From Nymphaea colorata (taxonomy: Eukaryota; Streptophyta; Magnoliopsida; Nymphaeales; Nymphaeaceae), in NCBI RefSeq assembly GCF_008831285.2, contig NC_045139.1:31035706-31099705 (forward strand): 64,000 nt of DNA. The letters are read 5' to 3'. Position 1 is the first letter of the stretch; each line of letters starts with the position of its first letter. Below are positions 23,666 through 33,985 of the stretch, in pieces. Position numbers and translations under genes: made by a program. The notes under the pieces are model-generated. The model was not told the DNA's origin. It made no database searches and was given only the letters and a program-made list of their open reading frames with translations.

Positions 23666-25467
23666 GCTGCTGCCCATGCTGAGACTGTGAAGAGAGGCTG
23701 CTCTGCCCAGCAAAGTGTTAGGCCTCCTTCTCCCTGTTTCACTACTTTATAATTCTCACACAAAAACATCTTTAATAGCATCTTGCCCTGAATGACCTCC
23801 CTGTCACTAACATCCGAACATCTAAATCCTCCCACCTCTAAAACCCGCTTCCATGTCTCAAAACATTCATGCCTTTCCGTTCTCTCGGCTCCTTCGTAGG
23901 CGATAATATTTCGTATTTCCCTTGCAAACATCTGCTCTATCTTGGCTCTATCAAGACTATCCTGAGGGAGGCTGGCATCTATTGAATCAAAGATTGCAGA
24001 ATAATAAGCCAATGAATTACAGAACCTTGCTTCCCAGCTCAAATTATGGCTGGACTCTTGTTCTGCAATTACTAGAATAGTTGGTCTAACACTCTGTATC
24101 AATCCAAGGAAGTTCCTTAAAATGCTGCCATCACTATCAATGAGAAGCCTGTGCATCTGCATCATACAGTTCACAGCTACGCTTTCATTCTCCTTGACAT
24201 GAAGCATCCAGAGCCTAACATCCTCCAGCTTATCCACTACTGCATGGAATTCAAATTGCAGGTTCAGAGCCCCTGCGAGCCCAGCTAGCATATTCCCTGT
24301 ATCTTGGAGTTCTTGTTTTGACTCACCAATCCCAGTGATCCTCACACGAGTTGGAGGTTTAGGCCTAGAAACCAAACTCTGGAACAGGGTAGGCCATTGA
24401 AGCCCCTGCTTTATATCAAAATCGATGATATGGATCCTATCCTTGTCTTCAAAAGCTCGAAGTATCATCTCGTTTGCAGTAAATTGCAGAAACTTTGGTA
24501 TCGGGCTAATGTTGTTAAGAAGCCTAAAAGCTACCAGAAGGTCTTCATCACCTTGCTCAAGGTCTTGTATAGAAATTCTGAAAATGTGAGGCCAGAGATT
24601 TGCTGCTCTAAGTGCCATGGCTTCAGTGAAGCACGCAGCTACCCTGTGAATTGGTGTTCCTTTTGGGGAAGCGAGATCTCCTAGCTTGGATAGATAGTGG
24701 TTTACTAGGGCAAAATTCTTCGAGGAAATTGACTGAGTGCAAGACACTAGAAGATTGACAAGCTCAAGGCCTTGTCCAATAACGTCATCATCCCCTGCTT
24801 CAGTTCCTTCAGATTGGCAATAATTCTCCGAGCCATCTCCAGTTGCTTTCTCCGAAGACTCTTCATCATCCTGCGATGAGCTTCGTGTCTCAGATGAACT
24901 CCAATTCAAGCTGGAATCCTTCGGGTTCTCTCTCGTGGCGACCTCGTACCTGTGTTCTCCGTGTTCTGATCTTTCTGTAACTACAGACCCTAGGCAGTTG
25001 GCCTTCGGCAACAGAGTCTCAGAGGAATGCATGCACGGACCTTCCTCAATGGTTGAGAGGACCAAGACTGTACCAGGTATTCCTACCACCGATTCACGTT
25101 CTAAAGGTTCAGAGTGGTAAATATCTATCAATTGATTAGCAGATGATTGGCCATCTTTTTCAGTAAAATCCTGTGAGCTTTCCCTTGCTCTCTTCTTGCC
25201 TCTACTTGCATATGAATCGTCAGAAGAGCTCTGTTCTAAAGACCTCTTCATGCAATTCCTTTTCTCCCATCTCTCTGATGGCGTGCGAATTGCCGCCTGG
25301 GGAGCCATTGCAGATGAGGCGCAAGCATTTCTCTTGAGAGAATGGTTAGACTTGCCCTCGATCAACGGCCTGTCTTTAACTGGAAAGGTAGCAGGCTTTG
25401 CTGATTGGGAAATGGGGACTTCAAGCCGAGGGAAACTACAGGAGAAGTCTAGCCTATGGGTACCCAT
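23617..25467 (-). CDS. SCL28: GRAS transcription factor, SCARECROW-LIKE 28 type
   Basis: A single exon encodes 616 residues. The start MGTHRLDFSCSF resembles the internal MNTQRLD segment of Arabidopsis SCL28, and an in-frame TAG lies a few codons upstream, so an upstream N-terminal extension would need a further exon that I did not find. Residues 1-230 are Ser- and acid-rich and likely disordered, with a basic KKRAR at 91-95 (possible NLS). The GRAS domain follows: leucine heptad region I from about 234, the VHIID block IHIIDFDIKQGLQWPTLFQS at 345-364, GIGESKQEL, DKLEDVRLWMLHVKE, the PFYRE-like region with EQM-FAREIRNIIA, and the SAW end (WAEQPLFTVSAW). DVRLWMLHVKE and FDIKQGLQWP are typical of the SCL28 clade. 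In Arabidopsis SCL28 is a MYB3R-controlled G2/M regulator that slows mitotic entry and affects cell size and root growth. The C-terminal tail after the SAW motif is altered by the local tandem repeat. Confidence 0.93.
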   Translation of the reverse strand: MGTHRLDFSCSFPRLEVPISQSAKPATFPVKDRPLIEGKSNHSLKRNACASSAMAPQAAIRTPSERWEKRNCMKRSLEQSSSDDSYASRGKKRARESSQDFTEKDGQSSANQLIDIYHSEPLERESVVGIPGTVLVLSTIEEGPCMHSSETLLPKANCLGSVVTERSEHGEHRYEVATRENPKDSSLNWSSSETRSSSQDDEESSEKATGDGSENYCQSEGTEAGDDDVIGQGLELVNLLVSCTQSISSKNFALVNHYLSKLGDLASPKGTPIHRVAACFTEAMALRAANLWPHIFRISIQDLEQGDEDLLVAFRLLNNISPIPKFLQFTANEMILRAFEDKDRIHIIDFDIKQGLQWPTLFQSLVSRPKPPTRVRITGIGESKQELQDTGNMLAGLAGALNLQFEFHAVVDKLEDVRLWMLHVKENESVAVNCMMQMHRLLIDSDGSILRNFLGLIQSVRPTILVIAEQESSHNLSWEARFCNSLAYYSAIFDSIDASLPQDSLDRAKIEQMFAREIRNIIAYEGAERTERHECFETWKRVLEVGGFRCSDVSDREVIQGKMLLKMFLCENYKVVKQGEGGLTLCWAEQPLFTVSAWAAAAPEIAGTSPSSSQPE

Positions 25468-28232
25468 CTCAGTTCTTCCTTTCTTCTTCTAAAATCTTTG
25501 TTTCTAGAGAGGTTCACAGACTACCAACATTGCAGGTTCAACTGCAAAACTGAATCATTCTGTACTAACTGGATGCTTTTCATTTTCCAATTCCTTGACT
25601 TTGTAAGAAATCCGCCATACCCTGCAATGGCGTTGAGCCAGAAGAATCACACAGTAGAGACGTGCATGATCATGGTATGGAACTATTTTTAAACAAACAT
25701 CGCATGGTAAATATGTAAGATAATCAAAGTAGAGCTATTTTCTGATTCGGAAGCACACTTACTTGATCCTTGCAAAGAGTTCAATGTGACTCCATCTCGC
25801 CATCTCTGTGTGATTCGTCTGACAGATAATGCGGATGCCATTTTGTGCACAGAAGGAACCAATTTGCTTAAAACACCAACATGAAATTGTTCAATAGTTC
25901 GAAAAAACAACATCAAACGATGAGAATTTTTTGTTGCAACAAGCAAAACGTAAGTAGCAAGAAATGAGGAATATATATGAAAAAAGATTCAACAAATATG
26001 AATCATAGTTTCCAATTGCTGCTTTTTATTCTCATAAATCTCTCTCATTTCCTCTACTATACTAGAAAACCAAATAAAATTGGCAAATTCTCTAAAAAAT
26101 TATGTAGAACTCACAGACAAAATCTGCAAAGGAAGAACACAACCAGGTGGAAGCAGCATTGGCTGCATCTTTCTAACGAAGCTTAGTAAAAATACAAAAT
26201 GGTAGTTTTAAATCAAAATAAAAAACCCCATCAAAGTTTGAAATAAGTGTTTTGCTCCGGAAGGGCAATTGAAAGGAGGCGGCAAATCCCCAAGATCAAA
26301 ACTTCCATTTTCCGAGTCACCCGCACTGTGAAAAAAACATGATTAACCCCTAAGAGTGGACCCAAGAACATATTTAATGGACAGATGGTATCTAATTCTG
26401 CTTAACGGATATATGACCGTTAAGGACGGGAATATGTGAAAACGATTCCCGAAGGGTAAACTTTTCCAGGATCCATTCTTAGTGTTGTGCATCTTTAAAA
26501 TTTCATTGGATGACTTCTGCTCGCACTAGCCGTTAGTAGGGGTAAAATGGGGAATTACAATTTTTTAACATCTGCGGTGCTGAAGTTCCTCGAAATTCCA
26601 ATCTGGTCCTAAACTTTTTTAATTGATCTTTCCGTGCGGCGTTTTACCCATAACAACCATTTTAAATAATTCATCTTTAGTAATATTTTATTTGATATGG
26701 TTTGGTTTCTGTAATTGAAGTTGTTTTAGATGTTATATATTGCGGTTATTAACGTCCATCATAGCTGCCTCTTCCCAGTGAATCACGTTAACCAGATTTG
26801 AGCACTGACCTAGAATGTGGGCGTAGGCCGGGTTAACTAACTTGGCATAAGCCTGAGTGACTTGGTTCAGCAGTCCGCTGGTTCTACGGATCGAGGGTGT
26901 AGTATAGCAGGTCGGCCTGAGGAGCATGCAAATAATGCATCCTAGTTTGATTCTTGTATGTGATATTCTTTTGGATTATAAATGGTGGCATTATACTCAA
27001 CACTCGAGTTGAAAAGTATACTATGAGATCACCCAGATCCCGAAGCACACCTAAACCATACAGGCAGGGGACTAATCAATAAACTTAACATGCCAAATAA
27101 ATAAAATTTGAAAAATTTTGAACCTATTGACATGTAAAACAAGTGCTTCCACAACAACAAGTTGAACATAGAACTTCAATCTTTGCATTTATTTACTTGT
27201 GAAATACATCAACAAGTTGCTTTTGCGTCATCTTTGCAGTAGCCCAACTCTCACCTTCGGTTAAGTTCAAGGACGTCCAGTCATGAAGCCAAATAATAAA
27301 AGCGAGGAGAAAATTGCCACAGTTTCAAAAAATATCATGTGTATATTATTCAAGTTAGATCCATCTTGGGACAACATTTTCTATATTTCAGGGCATGTTA
27401 GATCCAAGGCTGATTTTAAATCCATGTTACGTTAAATCTACAGCTTAAATGAACGATTGATTTCTCAACTGAGGATCTCAAATCTGTGTTGTCTTGTGAA
27501 AAAACACGGCCTGATCATTTTAAAATCTGTGGTAATTTTACATCTGAGATCCGAGGCTATCAAACATAGTCTTAAAGTCACAAACCGTTGTAATTGAGTG
27601 AAACTGTGCTGATTTGTTTAATTGGTGCTCTAGAGGTGTGGAAAAAAATTCATCCGAATAAGTGAAGAAGAAAAAATTTTCCTACTATCAAGTATCAAAC
27701 ACTCCTGTGTTGATATTTTTTCATTGTTGGCCTATTACGATGAGTGTGAAATGCGGAGATAAAAAGAGCTTGAGCTTCTATTTGGGCAATTTTGTTTTTC
27801 TATTTAGTTCGTTGTTGGATTCATGGAATCATTGTTGTGAGTATCAATTCCGAACTCACCGGAAACCATGAAAAATGACGTGTATCGCCGATACACATTG
27901 TTTCATATTGTGCCGTACCGGCCAATGACCTTAAAATTTAAAATAAATTTCTTTTCATGAATAAGTTGGCTCGTATCGGCTGCTACGGATCACCTCGGCC
28001 TCATGGCAGCTAAATTTTTTAAAGGGATTGTATCGTTTTTTTTAAGAGAAAAAAACGTGTCCAACTTTTCTAGTAGATAACAAAATCAAGCTTAAGTTTA
28101 TATTTGATTCATTTTATCAATCTTGTAATCATGGCACAATGTTAACCCTTTGCAGTTTGCACCCCTTCTCCCGATATGTTGGAATCAACAGCGGCAATGG
28201 TCTACTTGTTAACTTGGGTACCATGCCCCACT
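25468..28232. other. Upstream region of the SCL28-like gene and spacer
   Basis: Apart from the AACGG cores noted separately, I see no gene. A diffuse repeat with GGATCTCAAATC / ATCTGAGATCCGAGGCT and CAAACATAG ends (about 27391-27571) looks like an old Tourist-like element without a clear target duplication. A TATCGGCC-type repeat with the perfect palindrome GTGTATCGCCGATACAC (27880-27896) lies at 27876-28035. Confidence 0.45.
26403..26540 (-). promoter_or_regulatory. MSA-like AACGG cores upstream of the SCL28-like gene
   Basis: Three AACGG cores lie about 0.95-1.1 kb upstream of the GRAS start: AACGG at 26404-26408, CCGTT at 26417-26421 and CCGTT at 26530-26534. Read on the gene strand, the last gives CTACTAACGGCTA, close to the mitosis-specific activator consensus bound by MYB3R factors. 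The distance from the start codon would require a long leader or leader intron, so function is inferred only. Confidence 0.35.
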
Positions 28233-28240
28233 ATTATGGG

Positions 28241-28742
28241 TAGGGCTGCACAACGAGCCGAGCCAATTCAGGCTCCACTCAAATTCACTCGAAAAAACTT
28301 GACTCGTTTATAAATGAGCCAAGTTTGAGCTTACAAAAATACTTGAAACGGTAAATGAGTCGAGTTCGAGTTTCAGGAATTCGACTCATTTATACTCGAC
28401 TCGACTCGCAAACCGGCACTTTATATAATATTGCCAAAACTGGTTTGTTGAATCACTGGTTTTAACTTTTAAGGCAAAAACAAATCTTCACAAGTTACAT
28501 GAGTTAACGTTTATATGAGTTAATAATGCTTACACAAGTTAACACTAAACGAGTTAACGCCTAAATGAGTTAAATGGGTTAAACAAGTCAAGTCCCAGCT
28601 CGACTTTGTGTGGTCGAGTCGAGGTCGAGCTTGCTATAATGAGCTCGACTCAAATTCGAGACAAACTCGAGTTCGAGCTTTTGAGCCGAGCAGAGCTTGA
28701 GCTGGCCAAGCTCGGGGTCGACTCGGTTGATGTGCAGCCCTA
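28241..28742. mobile_element. hAT-like MITE, 502 bp, with 8-bp target duplication
   Basis: The left end is TAGGGCTGCACAACGAGCC. The right end reverse complemented is TAGGGCTGCACATCAACCGA, so the first 11 bases are identical. The flanks are ATTATGGG (28233-28240) and ATTATGGA (28743-28750), 7 of 8 identical. The interior is built of GAGTCGAG/CTCGAGC words forming fold-back arms and encodes no transposase. The size of the duplication and the TAGGG...CCCTA ends identify a non-autonomous hAT element. Confidence 0.9.
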
Positions 28743-29039
28743 ATTATGGATGCAGAGGCACATCTCCCATGGGAGAGTTGGACTGAGAAGCACTGGCTGA
28801 CCTAAACGAAAGAAATTAAAAGTTGGGCATAAAAAGGCCAATCAACAGGCTTGGGCGTACAAAGGCACTCAAGAGGGTTGAACTATCATGACCTTTTTTT
28901 TTTTTTATCAGCATTTATGGGGCATTTGATAGCTTAGGATTTGAGATGCTCCCGATTTGAAGACTGTGAACGTCGTAAGTTTGCTAAGAAACTGAGTAAT
29001 TGGATCATGGAAGATGATGGACGAATGTGGAACAACAGG

Positions 29040-29366
29040 TAGGGTTGTTCAATGAGTCGAGCTCAGCTAGAACTCTTTCACTTATGCCCAACTAGTTTGA
29101 GCTTGACTGAGAACTCGAGCTTATAAGCGAGTTGAGTTTGAACTACATGAACTTGACTCCAATAAACTCGAGTAAATTAGTTTAATCTAATTTTTTTTTG
29201 TTATTTCCAAACTTAAAACCAAGGAAAGAGATCAAGTCAAATAAATGGTTGATAAACGAGCTTAAACAAGTCGAACTTGAGCCAAAACCCTGTCTATCGA
29301 GCTCGAGCTCGAGCCGAGCAATATATAAGTCGAGTCGAACCTCTACTCACCTAGTATACAGCTCTA
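29040..29366. mobile_element. Second, related hAT-like MITE, 327 bp
   Basis: The left end is TAGGGTTGTTCAATGAGTCG and the right end reverse complemented is TAGAGCTGTATA, a short imperfect inverted repeat. The flanks are ACAACAGG (29032-29039) and CCAACAGG (29367-29374), 7 of 8 identical. The interior shares the GAGTCGAGC/GAGCTCGAG composition of the 28.2 kb element, so the two are probably related families about 300 bp apart. No coding capacity. Confidence 0.72.
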
Positions 29367-29374
29367 CCAACAGG

Positions 29375-30351
29375 AGGTGGCCCTTATGCATTAAAGTAGC
29401 GGTAGTCCGAGTTCTTGATTGGCGGGTGGAACAACTATGGTAGTGCCGTTGACTCAAATGACTATGACAAATTAGGCGGGCCAAAGTCTGAATCTTGTTT
29501 GATGCAGGAATAATGTATATTTTTATGTGAACTAACTATATATATTGCATTGGGACCAGTAAGACTAAGTCAGATTCTGTCCTTATATGACACCTAAGCA
29601 GGTCAGAATTGCCGTCACAGCCACAAAATTCATTTATTTACATATTGGTGCTACCAACCAATTAACCACTTGTATATATTGGTGCCTCAGGGTTTAAAAT
29701 ACTTTTAATTGGTGACCCTCAATGAAAACATGGAGTTTTTTAATGATGCATCTAAGAACATGTGTCTGAAAACACACTTTTCTTTTTACCATTAAGAGAT
29801 TGATGCCGCTGTCCTCATTAGGAAACTGAGTATTGCTGTGCTTTGCTCGAGTGAAGGCAAAATCAGGCCAGCCACCCAAAAGCGGCTTCTCTCCTACCGA
29901 CGAAAAAGCGGCAATTCCGCTTTCTGGGGACGTAAGAAATAAGGCCGGACCACATTTTTCCTTGTCCTTCCTCGTTGTGTTACTTTTGCAAGAGGAAGGA
30001 CCTGCCAGTTCATGCGTGATAGAGATACTTCTTTGTTCTTTTACCTGTTCTGCAAAAAACTTCTTGTTACCCAGATGATAAAGGTATAATTGCTGTTCAG
30101 ATTCATAGGTAGAATCAACAGCTTTCGATCGCTAGGAGATGTGTAAGAAAATTTTATCTTCGTTCTTTCAAGCGGTAATGCTGATGTTGCACAGAATGTG
30201 TTATTTGTTGAAGGTTTCGATGGATAGCACCCTCAGAACAACTGCAGAACAACTGCGTGTGAAAACCATAGAAGCCAGTGTTTGAATGGTTTCCACTCAG
30301 TTATATTGAATTCTCGAATAGTATATACATAAGAAATGGTCTAGCGCCATG

Positions 30352-30387
<36 letters not shown>

Positions 30388-32866
30388 GTAAATGATATAG
30401 ATGAGAGGAAGATAGAAAACTGTGGTGTGAAGGAGCATGCCCATCATTTTTTTTTTCTCTTATAACTATCATAATGGATTAGACAACTCTGATTAAATGG
30501 CTGAGTGATTCTGAAAAACTAGAATCACCATTTTACTTCACATATATAGATATATTCCAATGCAACCATCTCTTAAATCACAGCCTTAAAATGTTGAAGA
30601 TCTATTATGGTAATGTAATGTACATGTGGCCTTTCCACGGACGTATGCCGAGCAGGAGAGCAAAAGTATACTTGCAAAATAAGCTTTGTTCACCGATGCA
30701 TGCTTGAGAAGGAGGAAAAGGCTTATCCCCTTATTTGAAGTCAGGTTAATCAATAATCGCACGAATGCATGTAAACTTCTCAAAAGTAGCAGTTCGGTTC
30801 CCTGTAGATGTAACCACAGTTAAATTTTAATCATATAAAGGGCATGAGACATGGCGTGACACACGTCCTGTACCATCTTTTGAGGCATGTAAAATACCAG
30901 ATTTGGTATCAAAGATGGGAGATCCCCAACGTAGAGAGAGAGAGAGAGATGGAGAGAAAGCTTGCTTGTCTGGTACATAACATCAGCCTCTAAGCTCAAC
31001 CAAGTGCACCAACTTTTGCTTTTCTTCCTCCAGGCACGAATGAAAAGCGGCCTAGCATAAATGAAACCATAAAGCTCCTCATTGCAGCATGTGCGATGCT
31101 CCTGTCTGATTTCAAACCATGAGCAATCAAACAAAACCAGCAACAAAACCTATCTAACATTCAAACCCTTCTCTATGGTTTAAATGGGATTCATCTAACG
31201 TTCAACCTTTCGCACTTTGCATAAGTAGTATTAAAATCAGACAATCTAACAATTAATCCGTGACTGGAAGAATCTCAACCTAAAGTTCAAGGTCTCCTTC
31301 ATATGAACTGAAGACCGACAGATTGAATGTTAGATAGACGCAGCAATAATATATTGGATTCAGACATGTGGTAAAAAAAAACATCAATCCTTTCCAACAC
31401 CTATGTCATTTATTGTGGCCAGCTGCCCAATTCCATTCAACTAAACATATAACTTTTCTTTAATCAAAATCAAAGCTTGTTTAGTGTCTTCAACAATTTT
31501 CATAATCTAAATTAACGGTCAAGAAACTGTATACAAGTAGATGCGCAACAGTTGCTTTCACTTAACCATGATTAGTTACTAATCAACTACAAAAGTTGCC
31601 AAGTGCCAACTCACTCAACTTGCATCAGACACTGATTTGTTCGATGTCTTTGTGAATAGTGATGTAGAATACCATATTACTGTAGCTCTCCTAGACAGTT
31701 AAGCTAAGACCTTGTCATAATCAATGGTGAAAGGTTCTTGATTTATCAACAATAATCAACAGTACGACTTGACTTGCTTTTGAACCACTTTTCTCCAATT
31801 GTCCTTCAAATGCTCATTAGGTGTGAGCACTATGCATCAACAGGGCTCCAATTTCTCAAAGACTCGACTAATTCTAGAAGCACTCACTTAACATGTCTGT
31901 GAATTCCTGCTTCTCAAAAATTTTGAAAGGAATTGTAGTTGCAACTTACAATGTCTGACAAGTCAACCAAGATCCGACTGACTTACTTGTAAACCTCCTT
32001 AATCTTAGTTATTAGAAGAAAACACAAGAATGTTCCTCTGTACCTCCGACAATTGACTTCCACGTATCACAGGCTATTGCAATAGAGCTTCACTTAGGTT
32101 ACCGGAGGAGGAAAATAATCTTCTGCAGGGTAGTTCAGCTTCCATGTGCCTTCTATTAAGATAGATTTCTAGAATATAACCTTCAATAGGAAGATAAGAA
32201 GAAATCAATGCGAATGCTATCTGATTCTAAAAACAAAGTATGGTAGCCTATGCTGATGATTTTTAAATAAAAAGAGCTTCTACATAGACTGCATTCTTGC
32301 TTGCATCAAATTAGCCACCATCCAAGTGATAAAACCGAGAAGAATGATAAAACCAAAGTGCAAAAATTACAACACCACCTACAGTTCTTCTGAAGAAAGG
32401 ACCGATAAAACTTGACAATAAGAAGCCAGAGAATATCTGCTTATACGACTGCTTATCTATTAAAAAAAAACAAATATTCATATTGCGGTAAATAGTTTAA
32501 AACTCATATAGTGTAGAATTTTCCAATATCAAGAATGGAATAGAAGGTGAAGCACATAGAAATTAATTCTTTGTGCAGAATATAGAACATAGGCCAACTC
32601 AACAGTCAATGGACACTGCAAGGTAGGAATGGTAGAGGCGCTGCAAATATTTTACAAGGAAAAATGGAAACAATGATCCCTTGTGATAAATGAAAACAAT
32701 ATTATGAAGTCAATGTACAACTAATATCCAATTAATTAAAAGAGTGATCTATTCAAGTGAACAAACACCACCCCCCCCCCCAACCCCTGGCTATTTCTAT
32801 GCCCACCATCATTTCTCACAGATAGGTTGCCTGTGAAGATTCAGATCCAGGCTCCTCTTCTCTTCC
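29375..32866. other. Spacer upstream of the arogenate dehydratase
   Basis: No gene was supported. It contains a (TA)n run at about 30355-30382, a GA run near 30932-30950 and a C10 homopolymer near 32772. The last few hundred bases are the presumed promoter and leader of the dehydratase gene, with no motif I can assign confidently. Confidence 0.5.
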
Positions 32867-33985
32867 ATGGCACTAACAGCAGAATTGCTGTTAAATGGCC
32901 TGCTGGGCTCAACCACACCATTGAAACACAAGGGATTGGCATCAACAAGGACAACCCAGTTTCAACGCATAAAGTTGTCGACCCAAATCAGCAGCATCGC
33001 AAAAAGCATGCAACAGATGTTAGACACCAGAATCATCACCCACGAAGAGAAAGAAAGAACAAGACCAAAGAGAGGTCTGGTTCACCAGCACAAGACCACA
33101 CGGTTACGAGTTGCATACCAGGGAATTCCAGGTGCATACAGTCAGGTTGCAGCCAAGTTAGCATGTCTGGACTGCACAACCATTTCATGCAAGTTCATTC
33201 TTGATGCTGTTGAAGCAGTCATGACTGGACAAGCTGATCGTGTCATAGTGCCTGTTGAAAACACAATGGAGGGTGAAAAGGTCCGTAACTACAATCTCTT
33301 GCTAGAGCATGGACTGTACATAACTCAGGAGATAAATTTATTCGTCAACTACTGCTTGGTGGCAAATCCTGGTGTGAAAAAGGAGGATGTGAAAAAGGTG
33401 ATCAGCCACCCTGTGGCTCTGGCTCATTGTGGTCAGGGTCTAGCCCGTCTTGGTTTGGATGCCCCACAAGAGGCAGTTGATGATACTGCAGGAGCTGTTG
33501 AATTGCTGCTATCACAGAACATGCTTGACACAGCAGCCATAGCAAGCACACAGGCTGCCAAGCTCTATGGTCTTCAAGTCCTTGCACAGGGAGTGCAGAA
33601 TGAGCCTTGGAATGTCACTAGGTTCTTGATACTCTCCAAGAACCTAGATACAGTATCAAGGATAGAAGGGACCAGGAAAACCAGCATGGTCATAGCGCAC
33701 CAAGGTGGTCTGCAGCCATTGTTTCGAGTACTATCCGCATTCTCATCACGAAGCATCAATCTCACAAAGCTGAAAATCAAGAACTCAATGAGAAAGCCCA
33801 TTAAGATATCAGATCCCAAGGAAGGAGGTACTGTGAAAGAATTTCAACATGCTTTCTTTGTTGACCTTGAAGGCTCAATTGATGACCAGAAGGTGTTGGA
33901 TGCAATGATGGAGATTTCTGTTTTCTCACCATTCATACGAGTCATGGGATGTTATGCTGCTGACACTAAAATATATGATCTTTGA
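32867..33985 (+). CDS. Divergent arogenate/prephenate dehydratase, plastid-targeted, intronless
   Basis: One exon encodes 372 residues. Residues 1 to about 75 are Ser/Thr/Arg/Lys-rich and poor in acid until about 60, like a chloroplast transit peptide. The prephenate dehydratase domain spans about 80-258: VAYQGIPGAYS (82-92), the ENS-type loop now VENTMEGEKVRNY (130-142), ISHPVAL (179-185, usually SHPQ), EAVDDTAGA (202-210), DTAAIAS (221-227) and the catalytic NVTRF (249-253). An ACT domain follows from about 272 (TSMVIAHQGG, LFRVLSAFSSRSINLTKL). The usual ESRP motif that binds Phe is replaced by KIKNS at 303-307. The family dehydrates and decarboxylates arogenate to phenylalanine (or prephenate to phenylpyruvate) in plastids. 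Several plant ADT genes are naturally intronless, so this need not be a retrocopy. Conservation of the Thr-Arg-Phe core suggests the gene is functional, possibly with altered regulation or substrate use. Confidence 0.9.
   Translation: MALTAELLLNGLLGSTTPLKHKGLASTRTTQFQRIKLSTQISSIAKSMQQMLDTRIITHEEKERTRPKRGLVHQHKTTRLRVAYQGIPGAYSQVAAKLACLDCTTISCKFILDAVEAVMTGQADRVIVPVENTMEGEKVRNYNLLLEHGLYITQEINLFVNYCLVANPGVKKEDVKKVISHPVALAHCGQGLARLGLDAPQEAVDDTAGAVELLLSQNMLDTAAIASTQAAKLYGLQVLAQGVQNEPWNVTRFLILSKNLDTVSRIEGTRKTSMVIAHQGGLQPLFRVLSAFSSRSINLTKLKIKNSMRKPIKISDPKEGGTVKEFQHAFFVDLEGSIDDQKVLDAMMEISVFSPFIRVMGCYAADTKIYDL

Noticed and set aside
25468-25700. Upstream exon encoding the extra N-terminus known from Arabidopsis SCL28
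   Set aside because: An in-frame stop lies just upstream of the chosen start and no matching coding segment was found nearby.
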